A DNA stretch of 23,171 bases, from the IMG/VR virus record IMGVR_UViG_3300030090_004846, positions 1 to 23,171 of that record; one strand, written 5' to 3'. The translations under genes and the position numbers were made by a program. Positions within the stretch are counted from its first letter, which is position 1. The number at the start of each line of letters is the position of its first letter. The DNA is from a virus. The notes beneath the pieces are model-generated. The model did no database searches. It saw nothing but the letters and a program-made list of their open reading frames with translations, and was not told the origin of the DNA. This document shows, in pieces, positions 1-7,684 of this stretch.

Positions 1-1820
1 CTGGTATAGTAGTTTTGAATACAGGTAACACCACTATTAATAATAATTTTGAAGGTTATTATGTTGGTATATCCGATCAAAGTAACGTAAACCCAACTAC
101 CGATTTTGATGCTGTACAACAATTATATACAACTACAACAACAAATGGAGATATTAAGCCATCAAGTGACTATGTTGCAGTACCTACATCACGATTAGGT
201 TTTACTTTGAGTGCCACAGGTGGTACCCAAGCTAGCGATTCTAAATCTAGTATAAGTAGAACATTAGAGACCTTTTCAAAATTCGACATTGATGGTGCTG
301 AGTTTATTGATACAATTAACATCGGAGTTTTCAAAATACGTAATACTCCGTTTGGTAATTCTGATTTAGAACTAACAAACTTCCTCGCTGAAGGTTATAC
401 TGGTTCATTAAATTCTTTCCGCAAAATTCAAAATGAAAATGGCGGCGCGCAGAAGTCCTTTTTCATAGGAGATGTTGAAAATAATTCTCCAAACATTAAA
501 GTTCTAGTTAATCCTAATATTAGTACTAATTCAGGTACATGGACATCCACCTCAGGAGATGTTCCTACTAAGTTCGTACGCACATTAAAAACAACTGGTA
601 CAGCAAATGCAGCTATCTTAAAAGCGTTTGCAGGAGAAGGTACTTCCGCTCTCGGTAAAAATTATGATTTCGGACATACAGGAACAACTGTTACCTCACA
701 AGGTCTATTCCCGTTAGGTAATTATAAAGATACTAAAAACGATTCTACTAATAAAAACATTGGCAGTATTCCTGATAAATTAGATCGAGTGTTTAACATT
801 GCTAGCAATGTAGATTTATTTACAATCGATGTTGCTGTTGAAGCTGGTTTAGGTACTATACACACATTTGGTAAAGCTAGTACATTTACTGATACAGATT
901 TCGTTGATATTGGTAACGCTACGACAGGAACTGGTTTTTATACATCTTCGGATAACATGGCTGGTACGTCATTCACTACGTATAGAGATGATTATAGAAC
1001 TGTATTTAACAGATTTGAAACATTTGCTCGTCAAACAAGAAAAGATCATATATTCATTGCTGACGTATTGAGACCTATTTTTGTTCAAGGCGATAATAGT
1101 AAGGTTCTTGATGATAAAACGAAATTCTTTAGTAAGCATGTTTATTGGCCGCTAAGACATCAATTTAGTTTTGCAAATAGTAATTTCGCAACATCTTATG
1201 GTAACTGGGCTAAGGTATATGATAGTACAAGCGACAAACAGATTTGGATTCCATTCTCTGGAGTAGCTGCTAAGATTTATGCTAATAACGATGCTAACTT
1301 TGCTCCTTGGTATGCTCCTGCAGGTTTCAACAGAGGTATTGTTACAGGGGTAGATGATATAGCAATTAGCCCGACGTTAAGACAAAGAGATCAATTATAT
1401 AGAATTGCAATGAACCCAGTGACTCAATTCCCAGCAGAAGGTATTGTTGTATTTGGTCAGAAGACATTACAACGTAAGCCAACTGCCTTTGATAGAGTTA
1501 ATGTACGTCGCTTATTCCTCGATCTTGAGAAGAGAACAAGAGAGACGTTGAAGTTCTTTATTTTTGAACCTAACACATTTTTAACTAGAACTAAGGTTGT
1601 TAATACATTAACACCTATTTTCGAAAACTGCAAACAAACAGAAGGTGTTTATGATTACCTGATTGTTTGTGATGATAGAAATAATCCTGCTAGCGTTATT
1701 GACCAGAACGAGTTAAGAGTAGATATCTATTTGAAACCAGTTCGTGCTGCAGAGTTTATACTTGTTAACTTCTACGCTGTTAACACAGATGTTAATTTTG
1801 AGGAGATAGTTGGTCAATAA
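1..1820 (+). CDS. 18: Tail sheath protein (gp18-like), 5'-truncated by window edge
   Basis: This is the contractile sheath subunit, which polymerises around the tail tube and contracts to drive it into the cell. The reading frame is open from base 3 to the left edge, so the N-terminus lies outside the window; the TTG at 15 is not a credible start. About 606 residues are visible, against about 659 for whole T4 gp18, so this sheath is probably longer than T4's. Sheath-type segments are seen: a region with DGAEFIDTINIGVFKIR, a central region with RQTRKDHIFIADVLRP, a conserved stretch with AKIYANND, WYAPAGFNRG, RIAMNPVTQFP and GIVVFGQKTL, and the C-terminal DIYLKPVRAAEFILVNF followed by a terminal FEEIVGQ. 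The C-terminal half is the most conserved part of the family and matches best. The tail tube gene follows after a 31-nt gap, as in T4-like genomes. Confidence is high. Confidence 0.93.
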   Translation, partial: GIVVLNTGNTTINNNFEGYYVGISDQSNVNPTTDFDAVQQLYTTTTTNGDIKPSSDYVAVPTSRLGFTLSATGGTQASDSKSSISRTLETFSKFDIDGAEFIDTINIGVFKIRNTPFGNSDLELTNFLAEGYTGSLNSFRKIQNENGGAQKSFFIGDVENNSPNIKVLVNPNISTNSGTWTSTSGDVPTKFVRTLKTTGTANAAILKAFAGEGTSALGKNYDFGHTGTTVTSQGLFPLGNYKDTKNDSTNKNIGSIPDKLDRVFNIASNVDLFTIDVAVEAGLGTIHTFGKASTFTDTDFVDIGNATTGTGFYTSSDNMAGTSFTTYRDDYRTVFNRFETFARQTRKDHIFIADVLRPIFVQGDNSKVLDDKTKFFSKHVYWPLRHQFSFANSNFATSYGNWAKVYDSTSDKQIWIPFSGVAAKIYANNDANFAPWYAPAGFNRGIVTGVDDIAISPTLRQRDQLYRIAMNPVTQFPAEGIVVFGQKTLQRKPTAFDRVNVRRLFLDLEKRTRETLKFFIFEPNTFLTRTKVVNTLTPIFENCKQTEGVYDYLIVCDDRNNPASVIDQNELRVDIYLKPVRAAEFILVNFYAVNTDVNFEEIVGQ

Positions 1821-1833
1821 TAATAAGTAAAAC

Positions 1834-1846
1834 CTAAATAATTATA
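1834..1846 (+). promoter_or_regulatory. Late-promoter-like element upstream of tail tube gene
   Basis: The sequence CTAAATAATTATA ends 5 nt before the ATG of the tube gene. It resembles the T4-type late -10 box (TATAAATA). No Shine-Dalgarno sequence lies between it and the start. The same element recurs before six other gene starts in this window. A promoter role is inferred. Confidence 0.6.
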
Positions 1847-1851
1847 ACATC

Positions 1852-2442
1852 ATGGCTGATATTAAACAAACTATACAGGACTTTTATAAGGTCGCACAAA
1901 CACGAGACTTTGCACGAGACTTTCAGTTTCGTGTATTAGATGTATCAAACAAAGGAGTTTCTGTTTTTACAGAAGATGACTTAGTGTATGCTACTGCTGC
2001 TTCCCTCCCGGGTAAGTCAATAGCGACAAAGGATGTCCCGTATAATGGTTTTAACTTCCGTATCCCTGGAACTGTTTCATATAACGATAGCGACGCTTAC
2101 ACAATTGATTTTTATTGTGACGCAACAACAAACGCTCGTATCGCGATTGAGAATTGGATTACCGAGACATATAACGATGAAACAACTACAGGAGACGGGG
2201 TTCTCCACAATAATAGCACTATTACTCTTGCGCAGTTAGATACTAAGTTTGAAGTATTACGTACATACAAGCTGTTTGGTGTATTTCCTGTTAATTGTGG
2301 AGATATCGGCTATACTATGACTGGCTCAGGCGATGTCGCTAATGTTACTATACAATGCGCATACCAATTCTTTAGACGCGATAATGAACTTAATACCGCG
2401 GTTAATGCTATTGGTAAATTAGCTGGTGCTGTATTAGGTTAA
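1852..2442 (+). CDS. 19: Tail tube protein (gp19-like)
   Basis: This is the major tail tube subunit, which stacks as hexamers around the tape measure and forms the DNA channel inside the sheath. It has 196 residues (T4 gp19 has 163). Family-like segments are the N-terminal FARDFQFRVLDV, the TAASLPGKSI loop, the FRIPGTV region, YTIDFYCD followed by an IENWITETYND helix, and the C-terminal strand pair with LFGVFPVNCGDIGY and VTIQCAYQFFRRD. It sits directly after the sheath gene, as in T4. It has its own late-like element upstream and another follows it, so it may be transcribed as a single-gene unit, which would suit a high-copy protein. The start has no SD motif. Confidence 0.93.
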   Translation: MADIKQTIQDFYKVAQTRDFARDFQFRVLDVSNKGVSVFTEDDLVYATAASLPGKSIATKDVPYNGFNFRIPGTVSYNDSDAYTIDFYCDATTNARIAIENWITETYNDETTTGDGVLHNNSTITLAQLDTKFEVLRTYKLFGVFPVNCGDIGYTMTGSGDVANVTIQCAYQFFRRDNELNTAVNAIGKLAGAVLG

Positions 2443-2447
2443 TTGTC

Positions 2448-2460
2448 CTAAATAATTTAA
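2448..2460 (+). promoter_or_regulatory. Late-promoter-like element abutting the next start codon
   Basis: The sequence CTAAATAATTTAA lies directly against the ATG at 2461 with no intervening base and no SD motif. If it is a promoter -10 box, transcription would begin at or next to the start codon. The role is inferred from recurrence of the motif. Confidence 0.58.
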
Positions 2461-3183
2461 ATGGACATTAAACTCAGAAACTCTGAAGCTAAACGTTTAA
2501 GAGATTCTTTTTACGAGCTTCTACAGGACTTCACAACATTTCCTGCGGCTAGTAATTTCTTCCTAGTTAACATACAAAACCTCCCAGAAAACTTAACCGA
2601 GGAGTACGTTAACAGAACTGGGTTGAGAGCTAATACGAACGGTCCAATAGGTCTGGATAAAAGTAAAGATGTATTTAAAAAACTTATAAATGGTTATATG
2701 TTTTTAGTAGACGGGGTTGATTTAACCGTTGAAAAAGCGTTTGCTGCCTCCGAGTCCAATAATAGCGGTATTAACGGGTTATTACCTGTTGGCCCATTTA
2801 TGACAGGTAGAAGGTACCCAGACACAGATTTAAATATACAATTTTCAGAAAGTAATATAAGTTTCGTCGATTCTATAATTAGACCATGGATTCAATTATA
2901 CAGCGTTTATGGAGATTTAGAAGATATAAACTTAAGAACTGACGTAACAGTATTCTTTTTATCCAAACAACAAATTACATCTAGAAAATCTTTTAGTTCA
3001 GTATTATTTGGTTCTCCGGGCGCAGATGCTCCTGTCGTAAGAAAAATATATGAATATAAAAATTGTATTCCATATGAAATACAATCAGCCAATCAAGCTC
3101 AATACACTGATCAAATGGATTTAAAAAGTGTTAGTACAAGCTGGAGATTTAGTAAGTATGATGTAATTACTCCATATACATGA
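2461..3183 (+). CDS. Tail-tube-fold baseplate protein (gp54/gp19-like)
   Basis: This 240-residue protein appears to carry a second tube-type fold. Its C-terminal half has the pattern seen in gp19, gp48 and gp54: a strand (LNIQFSESN), a helix ending IRPWIQLYSVYG, a strand (TDVTVFFLSK), then YEYKNCIPYEIQSAN and a final SVSTSWRFSKYDV strand. The NCIP motif corresponds to the GCIP of T4 gp54 and the FPVNCGDIG of the tube protein here. It may be the tube initiator at the baseplate-tube junction, gp54 in T4 (320 residues), or another tube paralogue. Its ATG follows the late-like element directly. Its stop codon overlaps the next start (ATGA). The fold is fairly secure; the exact T4 equivalent is not. 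Confidence 0.55.
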   Translation: MDIKLRNSEAKRLRDSFYELLQDFTTFPAASNFFLVNIQNLPENLTEEYVNRTGLRANTNGPIGLDKSKDVFKKLINGYMFLVDGVDLTVEKAFAASESNNSGINGLLPVGPFMTGRRYPDTDLNIQFSESNISFVDSIIRPWIQLYSVYGDLEDINLRTDVTVFFLSKQQITSRKSFSSVLFGSPGADAPVVRKIYEYKNCIPYEIQSANQAQYTDQMDLKSVSTSWRFSKYDVITPYT

Positions 3184-3869
3184 TATCATTTAATGATACA
3201 TTACATCTAACAAAATTATATCAAGATAACAAGAAACAAGAAATCTTAAATTTTTTATCTAAAAAGATTTCCTTTGATAATGTTATAGAATTTCTCGATG
3301 AATTAAAAAAGTTAAAATTTAATTTATCTACCTCACACATAAAATTAAATGATAACAAGAGGGAAATTATTTTATATAATGAAAACTTCATTACTAATAT
3401 TCCTAAAATAAAATCCTCTGAAATTAATTTAAATGATATAATTGTTACTATATCTTACCCTAGTATAATTACAGAATGTAATGATTTGTATTTTATTAAA
3501 AAAATACATTTTAATGATTCAAAAACTGAATTTATTTTTAATGCAAAAACAGACTATAATTTTCTATCATATGATATAATAAATAAATGCCAAGAAACTA
3601 TACAACAGTATAAAAGTAATATTAATAACATATACTCTTACTATATTAATAAAGAGGTATCAAGTAGATTTAAATACGATATTGAATCAATAATATATGT
3701 AATATATCTTTCATTAATTAACAATGTAGATTCCTTATTGAATGAACAAATGTTTTTAATGGAAAAGTTTAATTTTAATTATACGGATTTTGATAAATTA
3801 GATTATAATTCTGTAAAACAATATGTAGAGAGAGGTATAAAAACTATAAATGAACGAAATAATAAATAA
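3180..3869 (+). CDS. Possible baseplate hub assembly chaperone (gp26/gp51-like)
   Basis: This 229-residue protein is very rich in Asn, Ile and Lys. It has no signal peptide or membrane segment. The last 100 residues are predicted helical and end with NEQMFLMEKFNFNYTDFDKL followed by a helix, a pattern common in phage tail-assembly chaperones and T4 gp26/gp51-type proteins (208 and 249 residues). The place supports this: in T4, genes 26 and 51 lie just upstream of the gene 27-29-48 block, and here the tape measure and gp48 follow. It starts by ATGA overlap with the upstream gene and overlaps the next gene by 20 nt, suggesting coupled translation. The sequence match alone is weak. Confidence 0.4.
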   Translation: MISFNDTLHLTKLYQDNKKQEILNFLSKKISFDNVIEFLDELKKLKFNLSTSHIKLNDNKREIILYNENFITNIPKIKSSEINLNDIIVTISYPSIITECNDLYFIKKIHFNDSKTEFIFNAKTDYNFLSYDIINKCQETIQQYKSNINNIYSYYINKEVSSRFKYDIESIIYVIYLSLINNVDSLLNEQMFLMEKFNFNYTDFDKLDYNSVKQYVERGIKTINERNNK

Positions 3870-4500
3870 ACTTAAAGAACTTTGTACATTCGAAGTAAAT
3901 CTACCTTCTTTAGAAGCTCCTGTTAAAGTCGAGAAACTCAACATTAATTTTCAAAATAAATTACAAGACGAACTTAATGAAGTGAACGGAGAGAACGAAG
4001 CTGCATTAAGATACTTGAGATTCATTAATAAACATATACAGTCATACTCCAGTCAATCTTTAAATTTTTTCGATAAAATAAAACTACTTGGAGAATGGTA
4101 TAATAATATTAAAAACATAGATGAGAAACTTAAGTTTGATGTATCAGATATTAAAGACCAAACTTTTAATTTTAACTCATCTACGTTAATGTCTGTAAAC
4201 TATTACATACCTTCTCTTGAAAAGGAAGCAACGTTATTAAACTTTCTGTTAAATCGTGAGAAGGTCGCTGATATTGATATTGTATATTTCGATAATTTTA
4301 GGTTTATAAAAGAAATTAAGTTCGGGGAAGACCAATTATACAACATTTCTGAAATGGAACCAAGTTTCAGTTATGATGTTTTTCTAATGTTTGATACTAC
4401 TATTATTAATAATATTTCTAATCATATTAGTAGTAATCTAGAGAGTATTAATGATTTAAGAGAACTAGAAGGAGATTTTACGTTCTACACTAGCATATAA
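3850..4500 (+). CDS. Possible baseplate hub assembly chaperone (gp26-like)
   Basis: This 216-residue protein starts inside the end of the previous gene, with a purine-rich GAGAGAGG at 3828-3835 upstream. Near the N-terminus it has VNLPSLEAPVKVEKLNINFQ, which resembles the 'LPSTGKKV-x-RP-x-TVKEEK' opening of T4 gp26-type proteins. A helix follows, containing FFDKIKLLGEWYNNI. The rest alternates short strands and helices and ends FTFYTS. It is probably a non-virion or low-copy assembly factor for the hub or tape measure, since the tape measure gene follows directly. Together with the previous gene it occupies the T4 26/51 slot. The assignment is by motif and position only. Confidence 0.4.
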   Translation: MNEIINKLKELCTFEVNLPSLEAPVKVEKLNINFQNKLQDELNEVNGENEAALRYLRFINKHIQSYSSQSLNFFDKIKLLGEWYNNIKNIDEKLKFDVSDIKDQTFNFNSSTLMSVNYYIPSLEKEATLLNFLLNREKVADIDIVYFDNFRFIKEIKFGEDQLYNISEMEPSFSYDVFLMFDTTIINNISNHISSNLESINDLRELEGDFTFYTSI

Positions 4501-4502
4501 AA

Positions 4503-4515
4503 TTAAATAATTATA
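4503..4515 (+). promoter_or_regulatory. Late-promoter-like element before tape measure gene
   Basis: The sequence TTAAATAATTATA ends one base before the ATG at 4517. It is identical to the element before gp25 (12355-12367). There is no SD motif. It would drive the tape measure-gp48-gp53-gp27 unit. Confidence 0.6.
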
Positions 4516-4516
4516 T

Positions 4517-6175
4517 ATGCCTGACGAAGATACTCGAGCAATACTGCAAACGATTTATACAAGTATAAATCGAATTAATGATCTCCAAAAAGAACAAAAA
4601 GATACAACCGACGCAGTATTGTTGGCAGGTTCTACATCTGAAGAAGAACTTAAAAACTTAAGAAACAAAATATCTACAAATAACAAATCTATTGATAGAC
4701 TAACAGGTTCTATTAAAAAATTAATCCAGCCATCACCGCGAAGAACTCAACAAGCGCGCGACAAATTTAAAGAAGATAAAAAAGATAAAGAAGATCAAAA
4801 AAACCAAAAAGTAAGCGTGTTAAACAAAAGCCTTACTAAGATGTCTACTTCTTTAAGTAATATTGAGAAGTTAATTAAAGACCAAAACAATCAATTTGGT
4901 AAAAATGGTACATATAATGTTGGTTTAAAAGGTCAAACTTCAGATGCTGATAAAAGCAAGACTAACGGTCAATTAGACCCTACAGCTACAAGATTAAGAG
5001 GCCAAACTTCTGACGCTGATAGTAAATCCGAAAAAGAAAGAGAAAAGAAGAGCGAGGGGTTTGATCTTAGAGGTAAAAGTGAAAGACTTGGCGCCGGTAC
5101 TGGGAGCCTACTTAATCAACTTGGTATGTCAGAATTATCAAAGCCTGCTGAAGAGGGTATAGGTTTATTAGGTACCATACTTGGGTTAGGAGGTACAGCG
5201 CTCGGTGTTCGAGGATTGTATAAAAAATTCTTTGGTAAACCTACTAAACCTAAACCACCGACCCTACCTAGAACAGGTAAACCTACTAAACCAACTAAAC
5301 CACCACTTGAATATAGAACAAACAAGAAAACTGGTAATTTAGAAGTAAAAGCTAAATCAGGTAAATACTATGATGTAAATAAACCACAAGGCAAAGCAAT
5401 TGAAACAAGAGGAGGTACTCAAAAAATTGGCGATGCTATTAAAAATAGACCTGATTCAGTTATTAAAAAGGGGGCAGCTAAAGCCGCATCAAAAACTGGT
5501 CTTCGCGCCGCATCTAAATTTTTAGGCCCATTCGCGTTACTAGTAGAAGCAGGATTTACCGTGAATGATGCAATCGAAATTATGAATAACCCTGATGCAT
5601 TAGATAATTTCAGAGAAGAATTTAAGAAAAAAGGAATAGGCGGGAAAACGTTAGATGTACTTTTAAACCCAGCGTATGCCTCGGCAATGATGGGTGAAAA
5701 TATAGGGGAAGCGTACGCGAAGATATTTGATGGTGGAGCTAATCAAGCCATTACTGAAGGTCAAGAAATTTTAAAGAAAAAACGAATTGATAAATTAATG
5801 GAAGTTGATCCGAAGCTAGATAGAAAAAAACTTGAAGAAGCAAATCATAAAATCATAGATCTTTTATATATAGAAAACGTTAAAAATAAAAGAGAGCTTG
5901 AAAAAGCAAAAGAATTAAATATTAAAATGTCAGAACAGGTAGACCAAGAACTTAAAAAAATACCTGATGACGCACCTCTTCTACCTGGAGAGGGTAGTAT
6001 AAGACCAATAGAATGGACTGATCCCGAAATGATTATGAGACAAAGACAACTTTCAGACCCGAATTATGTTCCAAGATCAGGACCATTAATTATAGATCAA
6101 AAAACAATAAACAATGGGTCAGCTTTATCTCCATCAGAACAAATAATAATTGAGAAAGAAAAGAGAGGTCAATAA
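4517..6175 (+). CDS. 29: Tape measure protein (gp29 position)
   Basis: Tape measure proteins set tail length and occupy the tube lumen. This one has 552 residues (T4 gp29 has 590). Residues 1-75 form a predicted coiled coil. A very charged Lys/Asp/Glu/Gln linker follows at about 75-110. A GQTSDAD motif occurs twice at about 140-170. A Gly/Leu/Ile-rich hydrophobic segment spans about 214-235, and a second Ala-rich hydrophobic stretch lies near 325-357, as in tape measures that insert into membrane. Between them is a Pro/Thr/Lys linker made of GKPTKP repeats. The C-terminal 140 residues are helical and charged. It stands between the chaperone-like genes and gp48, the T4 order. It is a low-similarity family, so the call rests on architecture, length and place. 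Confidence 0.7.
   Translation: MPDEDTRAILQTIYTSINRINDLQKEQKDTTDAVLLAGSTSEEELKNLRNKISTNNKSIDRLTGSIKKLIQPSPRRTQQARDKFKEDKKDKEDQKNQKVSVLNKSLTKMSTSLSNIEKLIKDQNNQFGKNGTYNVGLKGQTSDADKSKTNGQLDPTATRLRGQTSDADSKSEKEREKKSEGFDLRGKSERLGAGTGSLLNQLGMSELSKPAEEGIGLLGTILGLGGTALGVRGLYKKFFGKPTKPKPPTLPRTGKPTKPTKPPLEYRTNKKTGNLEVKAKSGKYYDVNKPQGKAIETRGGTQKIGDAIKNRPDSVIKKGAAKAASKTGLRAASKFLGPFALLVEAGFTVNDAIEIMNNPDALDNFREEFKKKGIGGKTLDVLLNPAYASAMMGENIGEAYAKIFDGGANQAITEGQEILKKKRIDKLMEVDPKLDRKKLEEANHKIIDLLYIENVKNKRELEKAKELNIKMSEQVDQELKKIPDDAPLLPGEGSIRPIEWTDPEMIMRQRQLSDPNYVPRSGPLIIDQKTINNGSALSPSEQIIIEKEKRGQ
5234..5292 (+). repeat. 17-bp direct repeat encoding the Pro/Thr/Lys linker of the tape measure
   Basis: GGTAAACCTACTAAACC occurs at 5234-5250 and again at 5276-5292, in the same frame and 42 bp apart. 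It encodes the two GKPTKP copies, with further PTKP-type units around them. This may be a site of in-frame length change. Confidence 0.85.
6163..6168 (+). promoter_or_regulatory. Ribosome binding site fixing the gp48 start
   Basis: GAGAGG lies 8 nt before the ATG at 6177. It favours that start over the in-frame upstream ATG at 6150, which lies deep in the tape measure gene and would add nine Lys/Arg/Glu-rich residues. Confidence 0.6.
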
Positions 6176-6176
6176 A

Positions 6177-7319
6177 ATGAGTAAAATTTTTAAATTTAAA
6201 AAGGACGTAGGTATACAAAACGATAATTTAATTACCAGTACTACTAAAGATGTCGATCTAGGCGATAGTAAAATTGGTGATTCATTAGAAAATGCAATTG
6301 AGTTCGCTGGGGATGTATCAGGAGATGCTTTAAAGTCGTTTACGAAAGGAGACTTAATGAAAGCTGTACCGTCTGAATATGGTCCTCATATTAATATAAA
6401 ATCAGATTTCCCATGGACGAAATCAGACCCGCTTTCTGATGCAGTAAGAAATACCCCTTCAATCCATTTAACTGAGTTTTATGTTACCTCTCCAGCCTTT
6501 TTTATGAACTTAAAGAGGTTTACTGAACAAGCTGCAGACTTTGGTCAGAGTGTAAGTGATACAATTAAAACTGCGTTTGGTTTTAATCTTCAATCAGAAG
6601 TAGGTACAGTACTTAATGCAGTTGCTGGTATGTTTGGAACTAACGAACAACAAACACCACCGACTGCTAAATTAGAAGATTTTCGCCAAACAGAGCCAAA
6701 TGCAGATCATTTACAAAGTTACGCTAACTTATATGGTGTCAAGAAATCTAACTTTATTTATAGTGTACCTTTTACAGGTTCTTCATATAAAAATGTAAAT
6801 ACAAGTTGGGGTAGTACTGAAGGGTTTCTCGAAATGTTTGGAGATTTATTTAAAGGAGTATCTAGATTAGCAGCACCAGCTATTGGGGTAGATCTTGCAA
6901 AACAGTTCGACTACGACACTTCTGGAATGCCATCAACTAATGTAACATTTCATTTAGATAATACTAACGGTAATGATTTTGAGAAGAACTTTAATTTCGT
7001 ATATTTGCTTTTATATCAAAATTTACCAGGACGGGTAAATAAAAATGTACTGTTACCTCCATGTATTTATAGAGCATTTTTACCTGGTGTATTTAGTTAC
7101 ATATGGTGTACGTTAGACTCTATACAAATAGATATGGTAGGGGTAAGAAGATCTATTTTAATTAATGTCGGTGGTGTGCAATCATCTGTATTAATACCTG
7201 AAGCTTATAAAATAAATTTTCAAATATCGAGTTTATTACCAGAAAGTAAAAATTTATATTATGATAGTATAAAAAGAACAAATACAGTTTCTGTCATGGA
7301 GGAAGGATTTAATTTATAA
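6177..7319 (+). CDS. 48: Baseplate tail tube cap protein (gp48-like)
   Basis: gp48 sits between the baseplate hub and the first tube rings and starts tube polymerisation. The product has 380 residues from the chosen ATG (T4 gp48 has 364). The C-terminal third carries the family pattern: a strand pair with VTFHLDNT, the helix NFVYLLLYQNLPGRVNKN, VLLPPCIYRAFLPGV, a strand region WCTLDSIQIDMVGVRR, and the end segment IPEAYKINFQISSLLPESKNLYY, which is like the LP-x-S-x-NL end of T4 gp48. The N-terminal 150 residues contain a likely amphipathic helical segment at about 105-155. It starts next to the tape measure stop and overlaps the gp53 start by one base, as expected for coupled translation in a late operon. 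Confidence 0.75.
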   Translation: MSKIFKFKKDVGIQNDNLITSTTKDVDLGDSKIGDSLENAIEFAGDVSGDALKSFTKGDLMKAVPSEYGPHINIKSDFPWTKSDPLSDAVRNTPSIHLTEFYVTSPAFFMNLKRFTEQAADFGQSVSDTIKTAFGFNLQSEVGTVLNAVAGMFGTNEQQTPPTAKLEDFRQTEPNADHLQSYANLYGVKKSNFIYSVPFTGSSYKNVNTSWGSTEGFLEMFGDLFKGVSRLAAPAIGVDLAKQFDYDTSGMPSTNVTFHLDNTNGNDFEKNFNFVYLLLYQNLPGRVNKNVLLPPCIYRAFLPGVFSYIWCTLDSIQIDMVGVRRSILINVGGVQSSVLIPEAYKINFQISSLLPESKNLYYDSIKRTNTVSVMEEGFNL

Positions 7320-7684
7320 TGATAACAGATTTAAACAAAACTCAGAATAATATAACCGAATTAGAAAGCTTAAAAGAAACTCGTTATGAGAATATTTTTA
7401 AGATGGCAAAATCTGACGCATATTTCTTTTATAATATTATTAAAAAAATATCTCTACCTGATGATATACAAGAAGAAGTGTTTTTTAACATACGTGTAAA
7501 TGCACGAAAGCCATGGACTGCATTATCTCATGATGTATACGGTACTCAAGATCTTTGGTGGTTAATTTGTATTGTAAATAAAGTATACAATCCCATTAAT
7601 AATCCTGAACCTGGAAGAATTTATAAAGTAATAAAACCTGACTTGATAGATATTGTTTTAGCTGAAATAACTAGGCAGTTATGA
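7319..7684 (+). CDS. 53: Baseplate wedge protein (gp53-like)
   Basis: gp53 joins neighbouring wedges around the hub. This one has 121 residues, shorter than T4 gp53 (196) but like the compact versions in many marine T4-like phages. It shows the core of the family: YFFYNIIKKISLPDDI, then RKPWTALSHDVYGTQDLWWLICIVN, then PGRIYKVIKP, a LysM-like segment. A good SD (GGAGGAAGGA, 7298-7307) precedes the ATG, which overlaps the gp48 stop. Its own stop overlaps the hub gene start as ATGA. Confidence 0.85.
   Translation: MITDLNKTQNNITELESLKETRYENIFKMAKSDAYFFYNIIKKISLPDDIQEEVFFNIRVNARKPWTALSHDVYGTQDLWWLICIVNKVYNPINNPEPGRIYKVIKPDLIDIVLAEITRQL

Noticed and set aside
15-17. TTG as the start of the sheath protein
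   Set aside because: The frame is open to the left window edge and the visible sequence already begins inside the sheath protein, so the gene is 5'-truncated.
4391-4440. Inverted repeat TACTACTA/TAGTAGTA in the gp26-like gene
   Set aside because: The loop is large, the arms are low complexity, and it sits inside coding sequence without a U tract.
5116-5325. Minus-strand open frame rich in Gly/Val/Leu/Pro
   Set aside because: It is the shadow of the GKPTKP linker and hydrophobic segment of the tape measure protein; there is no start signal.
6150-6176. Earlier in-frame ATG for gp48
   Set aside because: It lies within the tape measure gene without an SD and adds a charged stretch; the ATG at 6177 has GAGAGG 8 nt upstream.
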